NCBI GenBank assembly: GCA_028281285.1
Contig: JANQKF010000008.1
Span: 124,001-188,000 of the forward strand
DNA length: 64,000 nucleotides
Reading direction: 5' to 3'
DNA from: Cyclobacteriaceae bacterium
GTDB taxonomy: Bacteria; Bacteroidota; Bacteroidia; Cytophagales; Cyclobacteriaceae
The notes beneath the pieces were generated by a model. The model was not told where the DNA came from. It searched no databases and saw nothing but the letters and a program-made list of their open reading frames with translations. This document shows, piece by piece, positions 1-9,217 of the stretch (positions are counted from its first letter, which is position 1; each line of letters opens with the position of its first letter). The position numbers and the translations under genes are program-made.

Positions 1-491
1 AAGTAGAAGAAACCTATAAAGCTGCATTTGAGGTAAATGACTACGAACATTTCGTAAGGGTACAGAGCGATGCAGCTGTAAGGAAGCTGGCTGGGACCTA
101 TGCTTATGATGACTTTGAAGATGAAACCGAAATCACATTACGGTCGGGTATGAATGAGGTGAATCATGCATTAGAAGAGGAGTTGATGGAACGTTTGGCC
201 ATCGCAGGCATCAAGGTAATTGAAGCAAGAATCGGCTATCTCGCCTATGCTCAAGAAATTGCTAGTGCAATGCTTCAGAGACAGCAAGCCACCGCAATCG
301 TAGCCGCCAGGCAGAAAATTGTTGAGGGTGCAGTCGGAATGGTAGATATGGCGCTGGAAGAACTCAATGAAAAGAGCATCGTAGATTTAGATGAGGAGAA
401 AAAAGCGGCCATGGTAAGTAATCTGATGGTTGTATTGTGCTCTGATAAATCTGCTACACCAATCGTCAATGCAGGTACTTTAAATCACTAG
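1..491 (+). CDS. SPFH/Band 7 domain protein (3' end only)
   Basis: The reading frame is open from the first base, so the gene starts outside the window and only about 163 C-terminal residues are visible. The visible part has the character of the end of an SPFH (stomatin/prohibitin/flotillin/HflK) protein: an alpha-helical, Glu/Ala/Lys-rich stretch, a helix containing MLQRQQATAIVAARQKIVEG that resembles the conserved post-SPFH helix of bacterial stomatin-like proteins, and a short C-terminal tail. SPFH proteins form membrane-associated oligomers that organise lipid domains or regulate membrane proteases. It is followed after 2 nt by a 48-codon gene and then by a ribbon-helix-helix protein and an SdpI-like membrane protein, suggesting one transcript. 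The family call rests on pattern recognition of the C-terminal half. Confidence 0.75.
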   Translation, partial: VEETYKAAFEVNDYEHFVRVQSDAAVRKLAGTYAYDDFEDETEITLRSGMNEVNHALEEELMERLAIAGIKVIEARIGYLAYAQEIASAMLQRQQATAIVAARQKIVEGAVGMVDMALEELNEKSIVDLDEEKKAAMVSNLMVVLCSDKSATPIVNAGTLNH

Positions 492-493
492 TC

Positions 494-640
494 ATGGAGT
501 ATAAAATTGTTAGAAAAGGCCCTTTTGAAAAAATCGAGGCCTTTGAGAAAAGAATCAATTCAATGGCAATATCCGGATGGAGGGTAGTTACTTCCTACGC
601 CAGTGGGGCATATTTGATAATGGGCAAAGAGAAATATTAG
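494..640 (+). CDS. Small DUF4177-like protein
   Basis: A 48-codon gene starts 2 nt after the SPFH stop and ends 2 nt before the next ATG. It encodes a small protein with an N-terminal strand (MEYKIV), a charged helix (FEKIEAFEKRIN) and a strand-turn-strand end containing the phrase GWRVVTSYASG. The pattern 'MEYKIV ... ln.l..eGW.vv....' is typical of DUF4177-like small proteins, though I cannot confirm membership without a profile search. No signal peptide or membrane segment is visible. The gapless packing between two real genes and absence of internal stops argue that it is coding. Function is unknown. Confidence 0.6.
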   Translation: MEYKIVRKGPFEKIEAFEKRINSMAISGWRVVTSYASGAYLIMGKEKY

Positions 641-642
641 AT

Positions 643-804
643 ATGCCAGGGAAAAAACCATTTGTTCTAAGACTCAATCCTGAATTATTGGAAGCCGTTG
701 AAAAATGGGCTTCCGATGAATTTAGGAGTACGAATGGGCAATTGGAATGGATAATAAACAAGGCCTTAAAAGAGTCAGGTCGGTTGAAAAAGAAGAAAGA
801 ATAA
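643..804 (+). CDS. Arc-like ribbon-helix-helix DNA-binding protein
   Basis: This 53-residue protein reads as a ribbon-helix-helix domain: a short strand (KPFVLRLN) followed by helix A (PELLEAVEKWASDEFRS) and helix B (TNGQLEWIINKALKESGR), ending in a lysine-rich tail. The N-terminal strand would pair in a dimer and contact the DNA major groove, as in Arc/CopG proteins. Small Arc-family proteins next to SPFH proteins are commonly seen, and here the gene lies between an SPFH/DUF4177 pair and an SdpI-like gene. The start was set at the ATG 2 nt after the preceding stop; an in-frame upstream ATG would overlap the preceding gene and add residues outside the fold. Its stop overlaps the next start by one base (TAATG). 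It may regulate its own operon; that is inference. Confidence 0.75.
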   Translation: MPGKKPFVLRLNPELLEAVEKWASDEFRSTNGQLEWIINKALKESGRLKKKKE

Positions 805-1160
805 TGGACGAACTACTTATCTCCAATATTATAGTTGGTGCTTCTACGCTCCTCCCGGCAATTCTTGCATTCCTTATCAAAGCGGAAAAGCCAAATCAGT
901 TTGTAGGGTATCGAACAAAATGGTCAATGAAAAATCAGGAAACCTGGAAGTTTGCCAACGAACGTGCAAAAATGATGATGCCATTCGTTTCGCTTTTAAC
1001 AATTGCCGTTCAGATTTTCAGTTATTTCATCATTGGATCTTTAGCTGCTCTATTATCATCATTGGCAGTATTTACAATTGGTCTTTTTATTGGCTTTGCC
1101 TGGGTAGAAATAAGTTTGAGAAATGCTTTTGGCCATGATGGCTCTCCAAAGGCATCTTAA
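804..1160 (+). CDS. SdpI/YhfL-like integral membrane protein
   Basis: A 118-residue membrane protein with three predicted transmembrane segments: residues about 5-24, 63-83 and 87-106. Between the first two lies the motif QFVGYRTKWSMKN followed by ETWKFANERA, which matches the SdpI-family signature (GYRT..S..N...W..A). In Bacillus subtilis SdpI gives immunity to the SdpC toxin and also acts as a signal transducer; most SdpI-like proteins in other phyla have no known toxin partner. The start overlaps the stop of the ribbon-helix-helix gene by one base, indicating translational coupling. Its 3' end overlaps the convergent glycosyltransferase gene by 4 nt. No SdpC-like toxin gene is visible nearby. 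Confidence 0.75.
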   Translation: MDELLISNIIVGASTLLPAILAFLIKAEKPNQFVGYRTKWSMKNQETWKFANERAKMMMPFVSLLTIAVQIFSYFIIGSLAALLSSLAVFTIGLFIGFAWVEISLRNAFGHDGSPKAS

Positions 1161-2860
1161 TTTATTTCTGTTTTATACTTCTTACTATTAATCGGAGGCT
1201 CGATTCCTTCCACTTCAATGGAAAACCGTAAGTCGTATTTCCCCACTTCGCTCGGTAGCTGGAATCGCACTTTAATTTCGCGCTCGCCATCCTGAGCCAT
1301 AATTCCTTCAAGTTGAGAGAGTGGTACTGTCAGTACTGGCTCAAGACCTTTGAGAAAATGAGCATTCAAGGTCAATTGCCTTTCTCCTACTACTCCAAAA
1401 TCGACATTTCGATCATAGTTATTTTTTAGCAAAAGGGTCAACTCAACTTCCTCACCGGTATTTCCCACCACCTCTTCCGTACTCGTAATCTCAATATTAA
1501 CCTTTCTGAAGGAACGAAAATCCTCCTCTACTCTATAGTGAATCCCCTTGCCTATTTGAGTCATATAAGTTGGAAATTTTCCTTCTCTATTATGGCGATC
1601 AATAATAAATACCTTCCTGCCTTGAAGGTTTTCCTCTGTTGGCCATAGGTCGTGTTGTGTTTCCCGATAATCAAAAGTATTGTAACAATGGGCAAGGTCA
1701 CCTGTAAGGTAGCTGTATCTTGAGGAACGCTCATAGTGATTGATAAATACGACTGGAAGGCCCTGAGATAGTTCTTTAACTTCTTCGCCCCAAGTGTCCC
1801 AGTGATGAAGGACATCCCAATCCTTTGTTAAGGACTTGGGGAAATAGTCATGGATCAGATAAGCCCTGGCCAATACTGCGATCACCACAGAGGCAATGGA
1901 TAGCCTAACCAACCATTTCCTCCAATTCGCCCTATCCTTAATATACTCATAGGATAAAAGGATTATGGGTACAATCAAAACACTGGTCCAGTGCTTATGG
2001 AATTCTACTTTAAATGTGGAGATCAAGAAGAATAACAACACACCAACCATAACATACTTTAGTGCGCGATTAAAATCCGACTTGACCCTATTCCGATAGC
2101 AGGCTGCTAAAACCAACACTCCGATAATAGGTCCGAATACAACCGGTTGAATGCCCAGATAGTATAGGATATTACCAAAGCTAAACCCCATATCAATTCG
2201 ATTGTAGAGATGGAATTTAATAGTCGCAAAGTCATTCTGGAATTGCCAAATCGTATGCGGAATCATCAGAACGGTGGTGAAGAGAACCACCCCCCAAAAG
2301 GACTTTCTTTTGAACAAGTTGGGATTCGATATCACAGTAAAAATGACTACCAAAAAACCATGATGCTTACTCAGCATAATCCCAGCAATACAGAAGGCTA
2401 ACCAAAAGGTCGTCTTCAAACTATCATTTTCCAGATAACGCTTATAGAAATAAAAATACCAGGCCACAAACATGAGCAGGGGCACGTCTGTCTTCACCAA
2501 TAGGGCACCAACATGCACCATCAACAGCCCCAGTAGAATCCAAATCAACAATCGATCGTCCTCCTTTCCCACTGTCTTCCTTATCGCAACAAACGTCATG
2601 GTACTGCAAAAAATCATTCCCAATCTCAGCCCCAAGGCATTCGGAATGAGCCAATATCCTGGCGCTGTGAAAAAAGCAACAAACGGAGGATGATCAAGAT
2701 AACCCCATGCCGGATACTGAGAAAAAAGCCAGTAGTATGCCTCTTCACCACTTACATCTGAGAAATATGCCTGAATCAGCGAAACAAGCACCCAGCCAAT
2801 AAGAAAATAAGAGAAAATGCGATCGGTTCTACGCTCGCCTTCCAATGGAATCGAGGTCAT
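1157..2860 (-). CDS. GT39-type glycosyltransferase (ArnT/PMT-like)
   Basis: A 567-residue polytopic membrane protein. The N-terminal loop after the first membrane segment contains SGEEAYYWLFSQ and the phrase YLDHPPFVAFF, which matches the first periplasmic loop of GT39/ArnT-like glycosyltransferases (an acidic residue and the DHPP motif act in catalysis and substrate binding). About nine to eleven hydrophobic segments follow, then a soluble C-terminal domain of about 230 residues. Such enzymes move a sugar from an undecaprenyl-phosphate donor onto lipid A, protein or polysaccharide at the periplasmic face; the acceptor cannot be told from sequence. It is transcribed divergently from a GtrA-family gene 108 bp away, whose family is linked to undecaprenyl-phosphate sugars, so the two may act in the same glycosylation step. 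Confidence 0.85.
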   Translation of the reverse strand: MTSIPLEGERRTDRIFSYFLIGWVLVSLIQAYFSDVSGEEAYYWLFSQYPAWGYLDHPPFVAFFTAPGYWLIPNALGLRLGMIFCSTMTFVAIRKTVGKEDDRLLIWILLGLLMVHVGALLVKTDVPLLMFVAWYFYFYKRYLENDSLKTTFWLAFCIAGIMLSKHHGFLVVIFTVISNPNLFKRKSFWGVVLFTTVLMIPHTIWQFQNDFATIKFHLYNRIDMGFSFGNILYYLGIQPVVFGPIIGVLVLAACYRNRVKSDFNRALKYVMVGVLLFFLISTFKVEFHKHWTSVLIVPIILLSYEYIKDRANWRKWLVRLSIASVVIAVLARAYLIHDYFPKSLTKDWDVLHHWDTWGEEVKELSQGLPVVFINHYERSSRYSYLTGDLAHCYNTFDYRETQHDLWPTEENLQGRKVFIIDRHNREGKFPTYMTQIGKGIHYRVEEDFRSFRKVNIEITSTEEVVGNTGEEVELTLLLKNNYDRNVDFGVVGERQLTLNAHFLKGLEPVLTVPLSQLEGIMAQDGEREIKVRFQLPSEVGKYDLRFSIEVEGIEPPINSKKYKTEIN

Positions 2861-2968
2861 TCAGGATGATTTAAATTACTCTGCAAAAGTACGAGTTTTC
2901 GTCAAACAAGAATTCTTTTCATATTTTAGAATTGAATCGAGTCATGATTTGGCTCAATCCTTTTTTTA

Positions 2969-3352
2969 ATGTCTGAATTAGCCTTCAAGTTTTTAAAGTT
3001 CTGTGTTGTTGGATCGGTAGGAATGGGCATAGATTTCGGAATCACCTTCATTGCCAAGGAAAAGATCAAAATCAATAAATACATTGCCAATTCGCTGGGC
3101 TTTATTTTCGCTGCCACTTCAAATTACCTCTTCAATAAAAACTGGACTTTTCATGACACTCAACCCTATGAGATCATTCAATACTCAAAATATATTGGCA
3201 TCGCAGTAATTGGTTTGGGACTAAACAATCTTATTGTCTATCTACTTATCAATAAAAGGAAAACACCCTTTTACTGGGCCAAGCTGGTAGCAATTGGGGT
3301 AGTGGTAATCTGGAATTTTATCGCCAATTATAATTTCACTTTTTCGAATTGA
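2969..3352 (+). CDS. GtrA family membrane protein
   Basis: A 127-residue protein with four transmembrane helices. The N-terminal helix carries FLKFCVVGSVGMGIDFGITF, typical of GtrA proteins (F..vG..g..ld), and the second contains NSLGFIFAATSNYLFNKNWTF, matching the family's N..gf......N...n..wtF motif. GtrA proteins are thought to help flip undecaprenyl-phosphate-linked sugars or otherwise support polysaccharide synthesis. The gene is divergent from a GT39 glycosyltransferase and overlaps the next gene by 4 nt (TTGA), so the two plus-strand genes are probably co-translated. Confidence 0.9.
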   Translation: MSELAFKFLKFCVVGSVGMGIDFGITFIAKEKIKINKYIANSLGFIFAATSNYLFNKNWTFHDTQPYEIIQYSKYIGIAVIGLGLNNLIVYLLINKRKTPFYWAKLVAIGVVVIWNFIANYNFTFSN

Positions 3353-3885
3353 ACAAGGTTATTCCCACTGCCATATTCCTCTTAATGCCTCTACTTTCTT
3401 ATGGCCAAAACTCCATTGGATTTGATACTCAAATGTATCCTGCCGGATTTATCATCAACGGAAAGGCCAGTTGGCAAAACGGCAAGAGTGTTGAACTAAT
3501 TGGAAAAATTGGCTACAACATCGCAAGAAGACAAGATTTTGGCGAACACGACAAAGAAGAAGGTGGTGGACCAGGCCTTACCTTTGCTTACCGAAAATAT
3601 CTCTCTTCTGATTTTCAACGATGGTATATAGAGGCAAGGGCCGGATTGTGGTTTCTTAACATTGATTGGGAAGACAATGCCCCGGCCAATTCAGGAACCA
3701 CGGATATCACGGTTTTTCAACCAACAATTGGAATCGGATATGACTGGTCGTTTTCCAATGATAAGATGAAAGCCGGAGTGATTGCAGCCTTTGGCTATGA
3801 AGTAAATGTGATTACTAATGGCGAGAAAGTGGGGCAAGGTGGAATTTCACTTATTGGCCTCTCCTATTCCCTTAGAATTAATTAA
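3349..3885 (+). CDS. Predicted outer-membrane beta-barrel protein
   Basis: A 178-residue protein with a cleavable signal peptide (hydrophobic core PTAIFLLMPLLS, cut after SYG). The mature part alternates hydrophobic and polar residues in short strands with aromatic girdles, such as WYIEARAGLWFLNIDW and PTIGIGYDWSF, and ends in YSLRIN, as expected of a small 8-stranded barrel. I do not recognise a named family. The start is TTG, overlapping the gtrA stop by 4 nt; there is no nearby in-frame ATG that would keep the signal peptide. The gene is convergent with, and overlaps by 8 nt, a DUF4197 gene. Confidence 0.6.
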   Translation: MNKVIPTAIFLLMPLLSYGQNSIGFDTQMYPAGFIINGKASWQNGKSVELIGKIGYNIARRQDFGEHDKEEGGGPGLTFAYRKYLSSDFQRWYIEARAGLWFLNIDWEDNAPANSGTTDITVFQPTIGIGYDWSFSNDKMKAGVIAAFGYEVNVITNGEKVGQGGISLIGLSYSLRIN

Positions 3886-4585
3886 ATACCTTCTTTAGTA
3901 AATCAGTAGTTCTCGCAATTGGATTTTCGCGGATATTCAGTTCCTCTTTGGCAATCATGACAAAAAGTCCATCAATAGCCTTAGACGTAACATATTCAGT
4001 GAGATCGGGATTCACCTTTTTCACCAAAGGAATTTTGTTATATGCACTCATAACAGTTGACCAGTGTTTGGTAGCATCAACTGCATCCAAAGATGCCTGA
4101 ATAATCGGGTTAAACTTTGACTCGAGGGAGGTAGTGGTCTCCCTTTGCAGGTATTGAGTTGCTGCGTCATTTTCACCTCCCACAATATTCATCGCGTCTT
4201 TAATTGTCAACCCTTTGATCGCTGCTACAAAAATATCCTTGGCTTCTGTGGCAGCTTTCTCTGCTGCTTTATTTATCGATTCGACCGCCTTATCTACCTC
4301 ACCTCCAAGTCCAATCCCACGTAGCTTCTTTTCCACATTTTGTGCTTCTGGCGGAAATGGAATCTTAATCTCAGGGTTGAGCAAGTAGCCTCCAACCTGG
4401 GAAACTTCCGCCACACCTTTAGTGACTCCCTGAACTAATGCTTCTTTCAGTGCCGAGCCTGCTTCTTCTACGGTAAACTTCCCTTTATCGCCTCCCAGAA
4501 GTCCTTTTGCCTTTTTGAGTAATTGGGCTTGAGATTGACAATTGATGAATATTAGGGAAAGAAGTAGTAGTGAGAGTTTGCGCAT
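3878..4585 (-). CDS. DUF4197 domain-containing protein, putative lipoprotein
   Basis: A 235-residue protein that matches DUF4197 along its length: an N-terminal part with EAGSALKEALVQGVTKGVAEVS, the strand-like PEIKIPFPPEAQNVEKKLR, a middle GLTIKDAMNIVGG, and the C-terminal VTSKAIDGLFVMIAKEELNIRENP. These are the most conserved stretches of the family. The N-terminus has a signal peptide with Cys at residue 16 (LIFINC), so it may be lipidated. DUF4197 proteins are widespread in Bacteroidota and Proteobacteria, are exported, and have no assigned function. It stands alone, with 122 bp to the next gene upstream. Confidence 0.85.
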   Translation of the reverse strand: MRKLSLLLLSLIFINCQSQAQLLKKAKGLLGGDKGKFTVEEAGSALKEALVQGVTKGVAEVSQVGGYLLNPEIKIPFPPEAQNVEKKLRGIGLGGEVDKAVESINKAAEKAATEAKDIFVAAIKGLTIKDAMNIVGGENDAATQYLQRETTTSLESKFNPIIQASLDAVDATKHWSTVMSAYNKIPLVKKVNPDLTEYVTSKAIDGLFVMIAKEELNIRENPIARTTDLLKKVFN

Positions 4586-4707
4586 GACCTTTGATTTTTT
4601 CTTTACAACGAAATAACAATCAAAAGTGCTGCCACTCTTAACAGTTTTTTAGAATAAATTTTCAGGATCCGGAAAGCGTAATATCAAAAGTCAATAAACT
4701 TGTTTGA

Positions 4708-4974
4708 TCATTTCTCTTGGGGCTGATCTTCAGCGACTATTTTCAACACCTTTTGATTTTCAGTAATTGCATCAACCATCTTCACATAACTGACTCTTTC
4801 ACCGGTGGAAATTGATTCGTAAAAATACTCAAGACCTTCTAATACCACCTTACACTCGCCCATTTCATAGCGCAGGGAAGTGACGTGATCACCTTCATTT
4901 ATGGGATTACTATTGAGGTCTAATAACTGGGGCGGCTGTTTTTCTTTAGGCTTCTTCTTGAATAATCCGAACAT
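4708..4974 (-). CDS. Small hypothetical protein
   Basis: An 88-residue soluble protein beginning MFGLFKKKPKEK, a basic N-terminus that often lies on the membrane surface, followed by a compact beta-rich stretch (NEGDHVTSLRYEMGECKVV, then LEYFYESISTGERVSYVKMV). The phrase 'GD.V.SLRY..G.C.V.' looks like a small beta-barrel or KOW/SH3-like fold, but I cannot assign a family. No signal peptide. It is divergent from leuS, with 130 bp between them, and is probably monocistronic. Confidence 0.6.
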   Translation of the reverse strand: MFGLFKKKPKEKQPPQLLDLNSNPINEGDHVTSLRYEMGECKVVLEGLEYFYESISTGERVSYVKMVDAITENQKVLKIVAEDQPQEK

Positions 4975-5062
4975 AATTTCCGTTTGAGGTGCTAAATATA
5001 AATTGTCAGGCTGAATTAACTTGAATAATCGGAAAAATGATTTTCCATGGCATCAAAAACAT

Positions 5063-5070
5063 TAATTTTG
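5063..5070 (+). promoter_or_regulatory. Putative -7 promoter element of leuS
   Basis: The octamer TAATTTTG fits the Bacteroidota housekeeping -7 consensus TAnnTTTG and lies 34 bp before the leuS ATG. A clear TTG-type -33 element at the right distance is not obvious, so the assignment is moderate. Confidence 0.45.
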
Positions 5071-5104
5071 CACACTTTATACAAGAAAACCTGTTTCAGC
5101 GGTA

Positions 5105-7888
5105 ATGGCGGAATATAATCACCGAGAAATTGAGCCTAAGTGGCAAAATATCTGGAAGGAAAATGGAACGTATAAGGCCTTTGTAGATACCGAACGTCCT
5201 AAGTTTTATGCTTTGGATATGTTCCCATATCCTTCAGGGGCTGGACTTCACGTAGGGCATCCACTTGGATACATAGCCTCTGATATAGTTTCTCGCTACA
5301 AGAGAAACAAAGGATTCAATGTACTGCATCCAATGGGTTTCGATGCATTTGGCCTACCTGCAGAACAGTATGCTATTCAGACAGGGCAACACCCAGCCAT
5401 CACTACCAAGCAAAACATCGACCGATATAAGGAACAATTAAAAAATATCGGTTTCTCATTCGACTGGGATAAAGAAATCCAAACCTGTGATCCTGATTAT
5501 TATAAATGGACACAATGGATCTTCATGCAAATTTTCGACAGCTGGTATGACAATGATCGGTCAAAGGCTCGAAGGATTCAGGAATTGGTAAATGAATTTG
5601 AGCAATCAGGAAACAAAGAAATAGACGCAGCTTGTGATGATGATACTCCACTTTTCAGTTCAGAAGAATGGAAGGGGTGGTCGGAAGAACAGCAACAGTC
5701 GATTCTGTTAAAATACCGACTTACCTATCTATCTGAGACTACGGTCAACTGGTGTCCGGAATTAGGCACAGTACTCTCTAATGACGAAGTAAAAGATGGG
5801 TTTTCGGAACGTGGCGGATTTCCAGTTGTAAGAAAGAAAATGAAGCAGTGGAGTATGAGGATTACTGCTTATGCTGAACGATTGCTTCAAGGAATCGAAA
5901 CTATCGATTGGCCTGAACCTTTAAAGGAAATGCAGCGCAATTGGATTGGAAAATCCATTGGTGCGGAGATGGCCTTCCCTGTGGAGAATTCTGAGGTGAA
6001 GATCGAAGTGTTTACCACTCGTATCGATACCATTTTCGGGGTTACTTTTCTGACGTTGGCACCAGAAAGTGAATTGGTTGAACAATTGGTCAGTCAGGAT
6101 CAAAAAGATAAAGTCGAAGCCTATGTAGAAGTGGCCAAGAATCGCTCCGAGCGTGATCGTATGACCGATGTCAAAAAGATCACCGGAGTTTTCACAGGAA
6201 GTTATGCCATTAATCCATTCAACAACGAAAGAGTGCCAATTTGGGTAGCGGACTATGTGCTGGCCGGTTACGGTACAGGAGCCGTAATGGCCGTTCCTTG
6301 TGGCGATCAGCGCGACTATGATTTTGCCAAGCATTTTGATCTTCCAATCGTTCCGGTCATTGCCGATGTAGACATCTCCGAGCAAGCCGTAGCCACTAAA
6401 GACGGCACTATGATCAACTCAGGTTTTCTGGATGGATTGGGTTATGACGATGCGATCAGCAAGGCGATTGAATTCCTGGAAGAAAATGGCTTGGGCAAGG
6501 CCAAAGTCAATTATAGAATTCGAGATGCCATTTTCGCAAGACAGCGCTACTGGGGTGAACCTGTTCCGGTTTATTTCAAGGATAATATTCCATACTTGGT
6601 GGATGAGGCTGATCTACCCATTATACTTCCTGAAGTTGACAAGTACTTGCCTACTGAAGATGGTGACCCACCTTTGGGCAGGGCAGAAAACTTCACTTAT
6701 ACTCCTTCAGGAGAATCAGAAGCCTATCCGCTCGAGTTGAGCACTATGCCTGGTTGGGCAGGGTCAAGTTGGTATTGGTATCGCTATATGGATGCTCATA
6801 ATGAAAAAGCATTTGTTGACAAGGAGGTTCAGCAATACTGGGAAAATGTAGACCTCTATATTGGTGGATCAGAGCACGCAACGGGCCACTTACTATATTC
6901 TCGGTTTTGGAATAAAATCTTATTTGATCTGGGTTATGTAAACCAGGAAGAGCCGTTCAAAAAGTTGATTAACCAGGGAATGATCCAGGGAAGGTCAAAC
7001 TTTGTGTATAGAGTAAGAGGTGAGAACAAATTCGTTTCAAAAGGTTTGAAAAAGGATTACAAAACGAGCCCAATGCATGTAGATGTAAACCTTGTTTATA
7101 ATGACGAACTCAACCTTGAAGCCTTCAAAAATTGGAGACCTGATCTGGCCGATGCCGAATTTATCTTAGAGGATGGGAAATACCATTGTGGATGGGAGAT
7201 TGAAAAGATGTCCAAGTCCAAATACAACGTGGTCAATCCGGATGACATCATTGAGCGATATGGGGCGGATACATTAAGGCTTTATGAAATGTTCCTTGGC
7301 CCTCTGGAGCAGTTTAAGCCTTGGAACACGAATGGTATTGATGGAGTAAGAAAATTCCTTTCCAAGCTATGGCGACTTTTTCACAATGATCAAGGTGAAT
7401 TCGAGGTATCCAATGGAGCTCCTAACAAAGAAGAATTAAAGTCGGTACACAAAACAATTAAGAAGGCTGGAGAAGATATAGATCGTTACTCATTTAATAC
7501 TTCAGTGTCGACATTCATGATTTGCGTGAATGAACTCTCCGCAATCAAGTCGAATAATCGACAAGTGCTTGAGGATTTGCTCGTTATCATCTCTCCTTAT
7601 GCTCCTCATATTACTGAGGAGTTATGGTCGCTACTAGGTCATCAAACAAGCGTTGTTGATGCCCCTTACCCCGATTACAACGAAGAGCATTTAAAAGAAG
7701 ATGATCTTGAATACCCGGTAATGATTAACGGTAAGATGAGAACTAAGCTTCAATTACCATCCGATTTCAGCAAGGAACAAATCGAGGAAGCAGCATTGGC
7801 CAACGAAGTCGTACAAAAGTGGCTTGAAGGCAAGCCTCCAAAGAAGGTGATTGTAGTGCCTAAGAAGATTGTGAACCTGGTGGTTTAA
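5105..7888 (+). CDS. leuS: Leucine--tRNA ligase
   Basis: A 927-residue class I aminoacyl-tRNA synthetase that charges tRNA-Leu. The HIGH-type motif is at residues 49-52 (HVGH) and the KMSKS loop at 701-705, with the CP1 editing domain between (T-rich stretch [14 protein letters not shown] and the acidic [19 protein letters not shown] region). Two insertions make it longer than the roughly 860 residues of E. coli LeuRS: one of about 45 residues after [10 protein letters not shown], and one before the KMSKS loop around [18 protein letters not shown]. Both are usual in Bacteroidota LeuRS. The C-terminus ([17 protein letters not shown]) is the family tRNA-binding tail. The gene is probably monocistronic. 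Confidence 0.98.
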   Translation: MAEYNHREIEPKWQNIWKENGTYKAFVDTERPKFYALDMFPYPSGAGLHVGHPLGYIASDIVSRYKRNKGFNVLHPMGFDAFGLPAEQYAIQTGQHPAITTKQNIDRYKEQLKNIGFSFDWDKEIQTCDPDYYKWTQWIFMQIFDSWYDNDRSKARRIQELVNEFEQSGNKEIDAACDDDTPLFSSEEWKGWSEEQQQSILLKYRLTYLSETTVNWCPELGTVLSNDEVKDGFSERGGFPVVRKKMKQWSMRITAYAERLLQGIETIDWPEPLKEMQRNWIGKSIGAEMAFPVENSEVKIEVFTTRIDTIFGVTFLTLAPESELVEQLVSQDQKDKVEAYVEVAKNRSERDRMTDVKKITGVFTGSYAINPFNNERVPIWVADYVLAGYGTGAVMAVPCGDQRDYDFAKHFDLPIVPVIADVDISEQAVATKDGTMINSGFLDGLGYDDAISKAIEFLEENGLGKAKVNYRIRDAIFARQRYWGEPVPVYFKDNIPYLVDEADLPIILPEVDKYLPTEDGDPPLGRAENFTYTPSGESEAYPLELSTMPGWAGSSWYWYRYMDAHNEKAFVDKEVQQYWENVDLYIGGSEHATGHLLYSRFWNKILFDLGYVNQEEPFKKLINQGMIQGRSNFVYRVRGENKFVSKGLKKDYKTSPMHVDVNLVYNDELNLEAFKNWRPDLADAEFILEDGKYHCGWEIEKMSKSKYNVVNPDDIIERYGADTLRLYEMFLGPLEQFKPWNTNGIDGVRKFLSKLWRLFHNDQGEFEVSNGAPNKEELKSVHKTIKKAGEDIDRYSFNTSVSTFMICVNELSAIKSNNRQVLEDLLVIISPYAPHITEELWSLLGHQTSVVDAPYPDYNEEHLKEDDLEYPVMINGKMRTKLQLPSDFSKEQIEEAALANEVVQKWLEGKPPKKVIVVPKKIVNLVV

Positions 7889-8128
7889 TTCCTATCAACG
7901 ATCTGCGATTTTCTTCCATTCGCTGAATAATTCTTTTCGATTGCCGGCACGTTTTACTCCTCATGAATAAGTTGAAAAAATCGCCCTAGCTATTCTTTTT
8001 AAAGACTTCTCAAGACCTCTCACTTTTATATTCATTTTATGAATACTTAAATATTTAATTGTATTTTATTTTAAAAAAATATATTTTAATCTACGTTGTA
8101 TCCATACTCAAAACTAAACCGATACTTC

Positions 8129-9145
8129 ATGAACAAGCTTTTCTGTCTTCTTTTTATCCTCTCCATAGGCAAAGTGATGGCTCAGGATTATGCCGCATTT
8201 TACCCAATTGGAACCGACCCAAGTATTCGTTTTTCAAATAGTTATCGTACTTCTGAAACCATTCTTTTCGAGGCTCATCCAACTGCCCGTTTCAATTTCT
8301 TCAACAATTTTGTGGAAGTATTGACCTCGGAAAAAGGTCGACATGGGCAAGGGTGGTACGTTTCTGCAAGACCTCAGATTAGAATGTACACAGGAAACTC
8401 TTTACCGGTCAAAATGCCTTCTTATCGCGTACTAATTGGGACTCAGCATATATTTAGAATTCCGCCTAAAGATTCGTCAAGCAATGTCGATCAATTCTAT
8501 GGAATCTCCATTGAAAGTGGTCACTATTCAAATGGACAATCCGGCTGTGCATTTTCAACACGCTTTGCTGACGGTTCCAATGGCTGCAATGCTGAGTATG
8601 ATCTAATAGACAATACTTCCGACCTATCCCTTTTGTTGAACCGCATCAATGGTAATTTTTCAACAAATCTTACGGAAATAATATTCAATTACAGAAGATA
8701 CATGCTGGATACCTATGGTCTTCCAAAAAGAATGCACTCATTCGATTTCGGGTACACACTTTATCATGACCGCTTTTTGGGTGTTGGAAGATTCGGGGGG
8801 TATTCTGAAAACGATATTCGAATCTACGGACGACATCGTTTCCTGTTAGGCTATGAATTCACCTGGCTTAGAAAAGCTGGAGAGGGTTGGAGAATTACTC
8901 TTAGTCAGAGGCTGGAGCTTATCCATGGAGCCCATGAACATGTTGACCCCATTCGCGCAGAAACTCAAGTCACTTTCTTCCCATTTAAGCTTGCCAAAGA
9001 GTTTGGGTTTCTAATTAGTCTGACCACAGGTCATGACAACTACAATTACCGTTTTGTAGATTCTGGCACTCTGGTAGGCTTTGGTTTTACCTGGGATCAA
9101 TTCCCTCCGTTGAGTAAAAAGTCTAAAAGAGCTCTTTCAAAATGA
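8129..9145 (+). CDS. Exported protein of unknown function, probably outer-membrane beta-barrel
   Basis: A 338-residue protein with a signal peptide (MNKLFCLLFILSIGKVMAQ, cut after AQ). The mature protein is rich in aromatic residues and alternates in a barrel-like way (EFTWLRKAGEGWRITLSQR, FVDSGTLVGFGFTWDQFPP). A disulfide-like pair of cysteines lies in SGCAFSTRFADGSNGCNAEY. I do not recognise the family. The start was taken at the ATG that begins the signal peptide; an ATG 33 nt upstream would put a charged peptide in front of it. The 240 bp before it are very AT-rich, especially 8030-8095. It is convergent with a metallopeptidase lipoprotein. Confidence 0.6.
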   Translation: MNKLFCLLFILSIGKVMAQDYAAFYPIGTDPSIRFSNSYRTSETILFEAHPTARFNFFNNFVEVLTSEKGRHGQGWYVSARPQIRMYTGNSLPVKMPSYRVLIGTQHIFRIPPKDSSSNVDQFYGISIESGHYSNGQSGCAFSTRFADGSNGCNAEYDLIDNTSDLSLLLNRINGNFSTNLTEIIFNYRRYMLDTYGLPKRMHSFDFGYTLYHDRFLGVGRFGGYSENDIRIYGRHRFLLGYEFTWLRKAGEGWRITLSQRLELIHGAHEHVDPIRAETQVTFFPFKLAKEFGFLISLTTGHDNYNYRFVDSGTLVGFGFTWDQFPPLSKKSKRALSK

Positions 9146-9167
9146 TATTCAAATTAAATAACTAAGA

Positions 9168-9191
9168 AGGCCCTACCTTCCAGTAGGACCT
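9168..9191. terminator. Weak hairpin between convergent genes
   Basis: An imperfect inverted repeat (AGGCCCTAC / GTAGGACCT, one mismatch) with a 6-nt loop sits between two convergent genes. There is no real T-tract on either side, so a role as bidirectional terminator is only a possibility. Confidence 0.3.
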
Positions 9192-9217
9192 CCAATGATC
9201 AAGCAACAAGTTAATGG

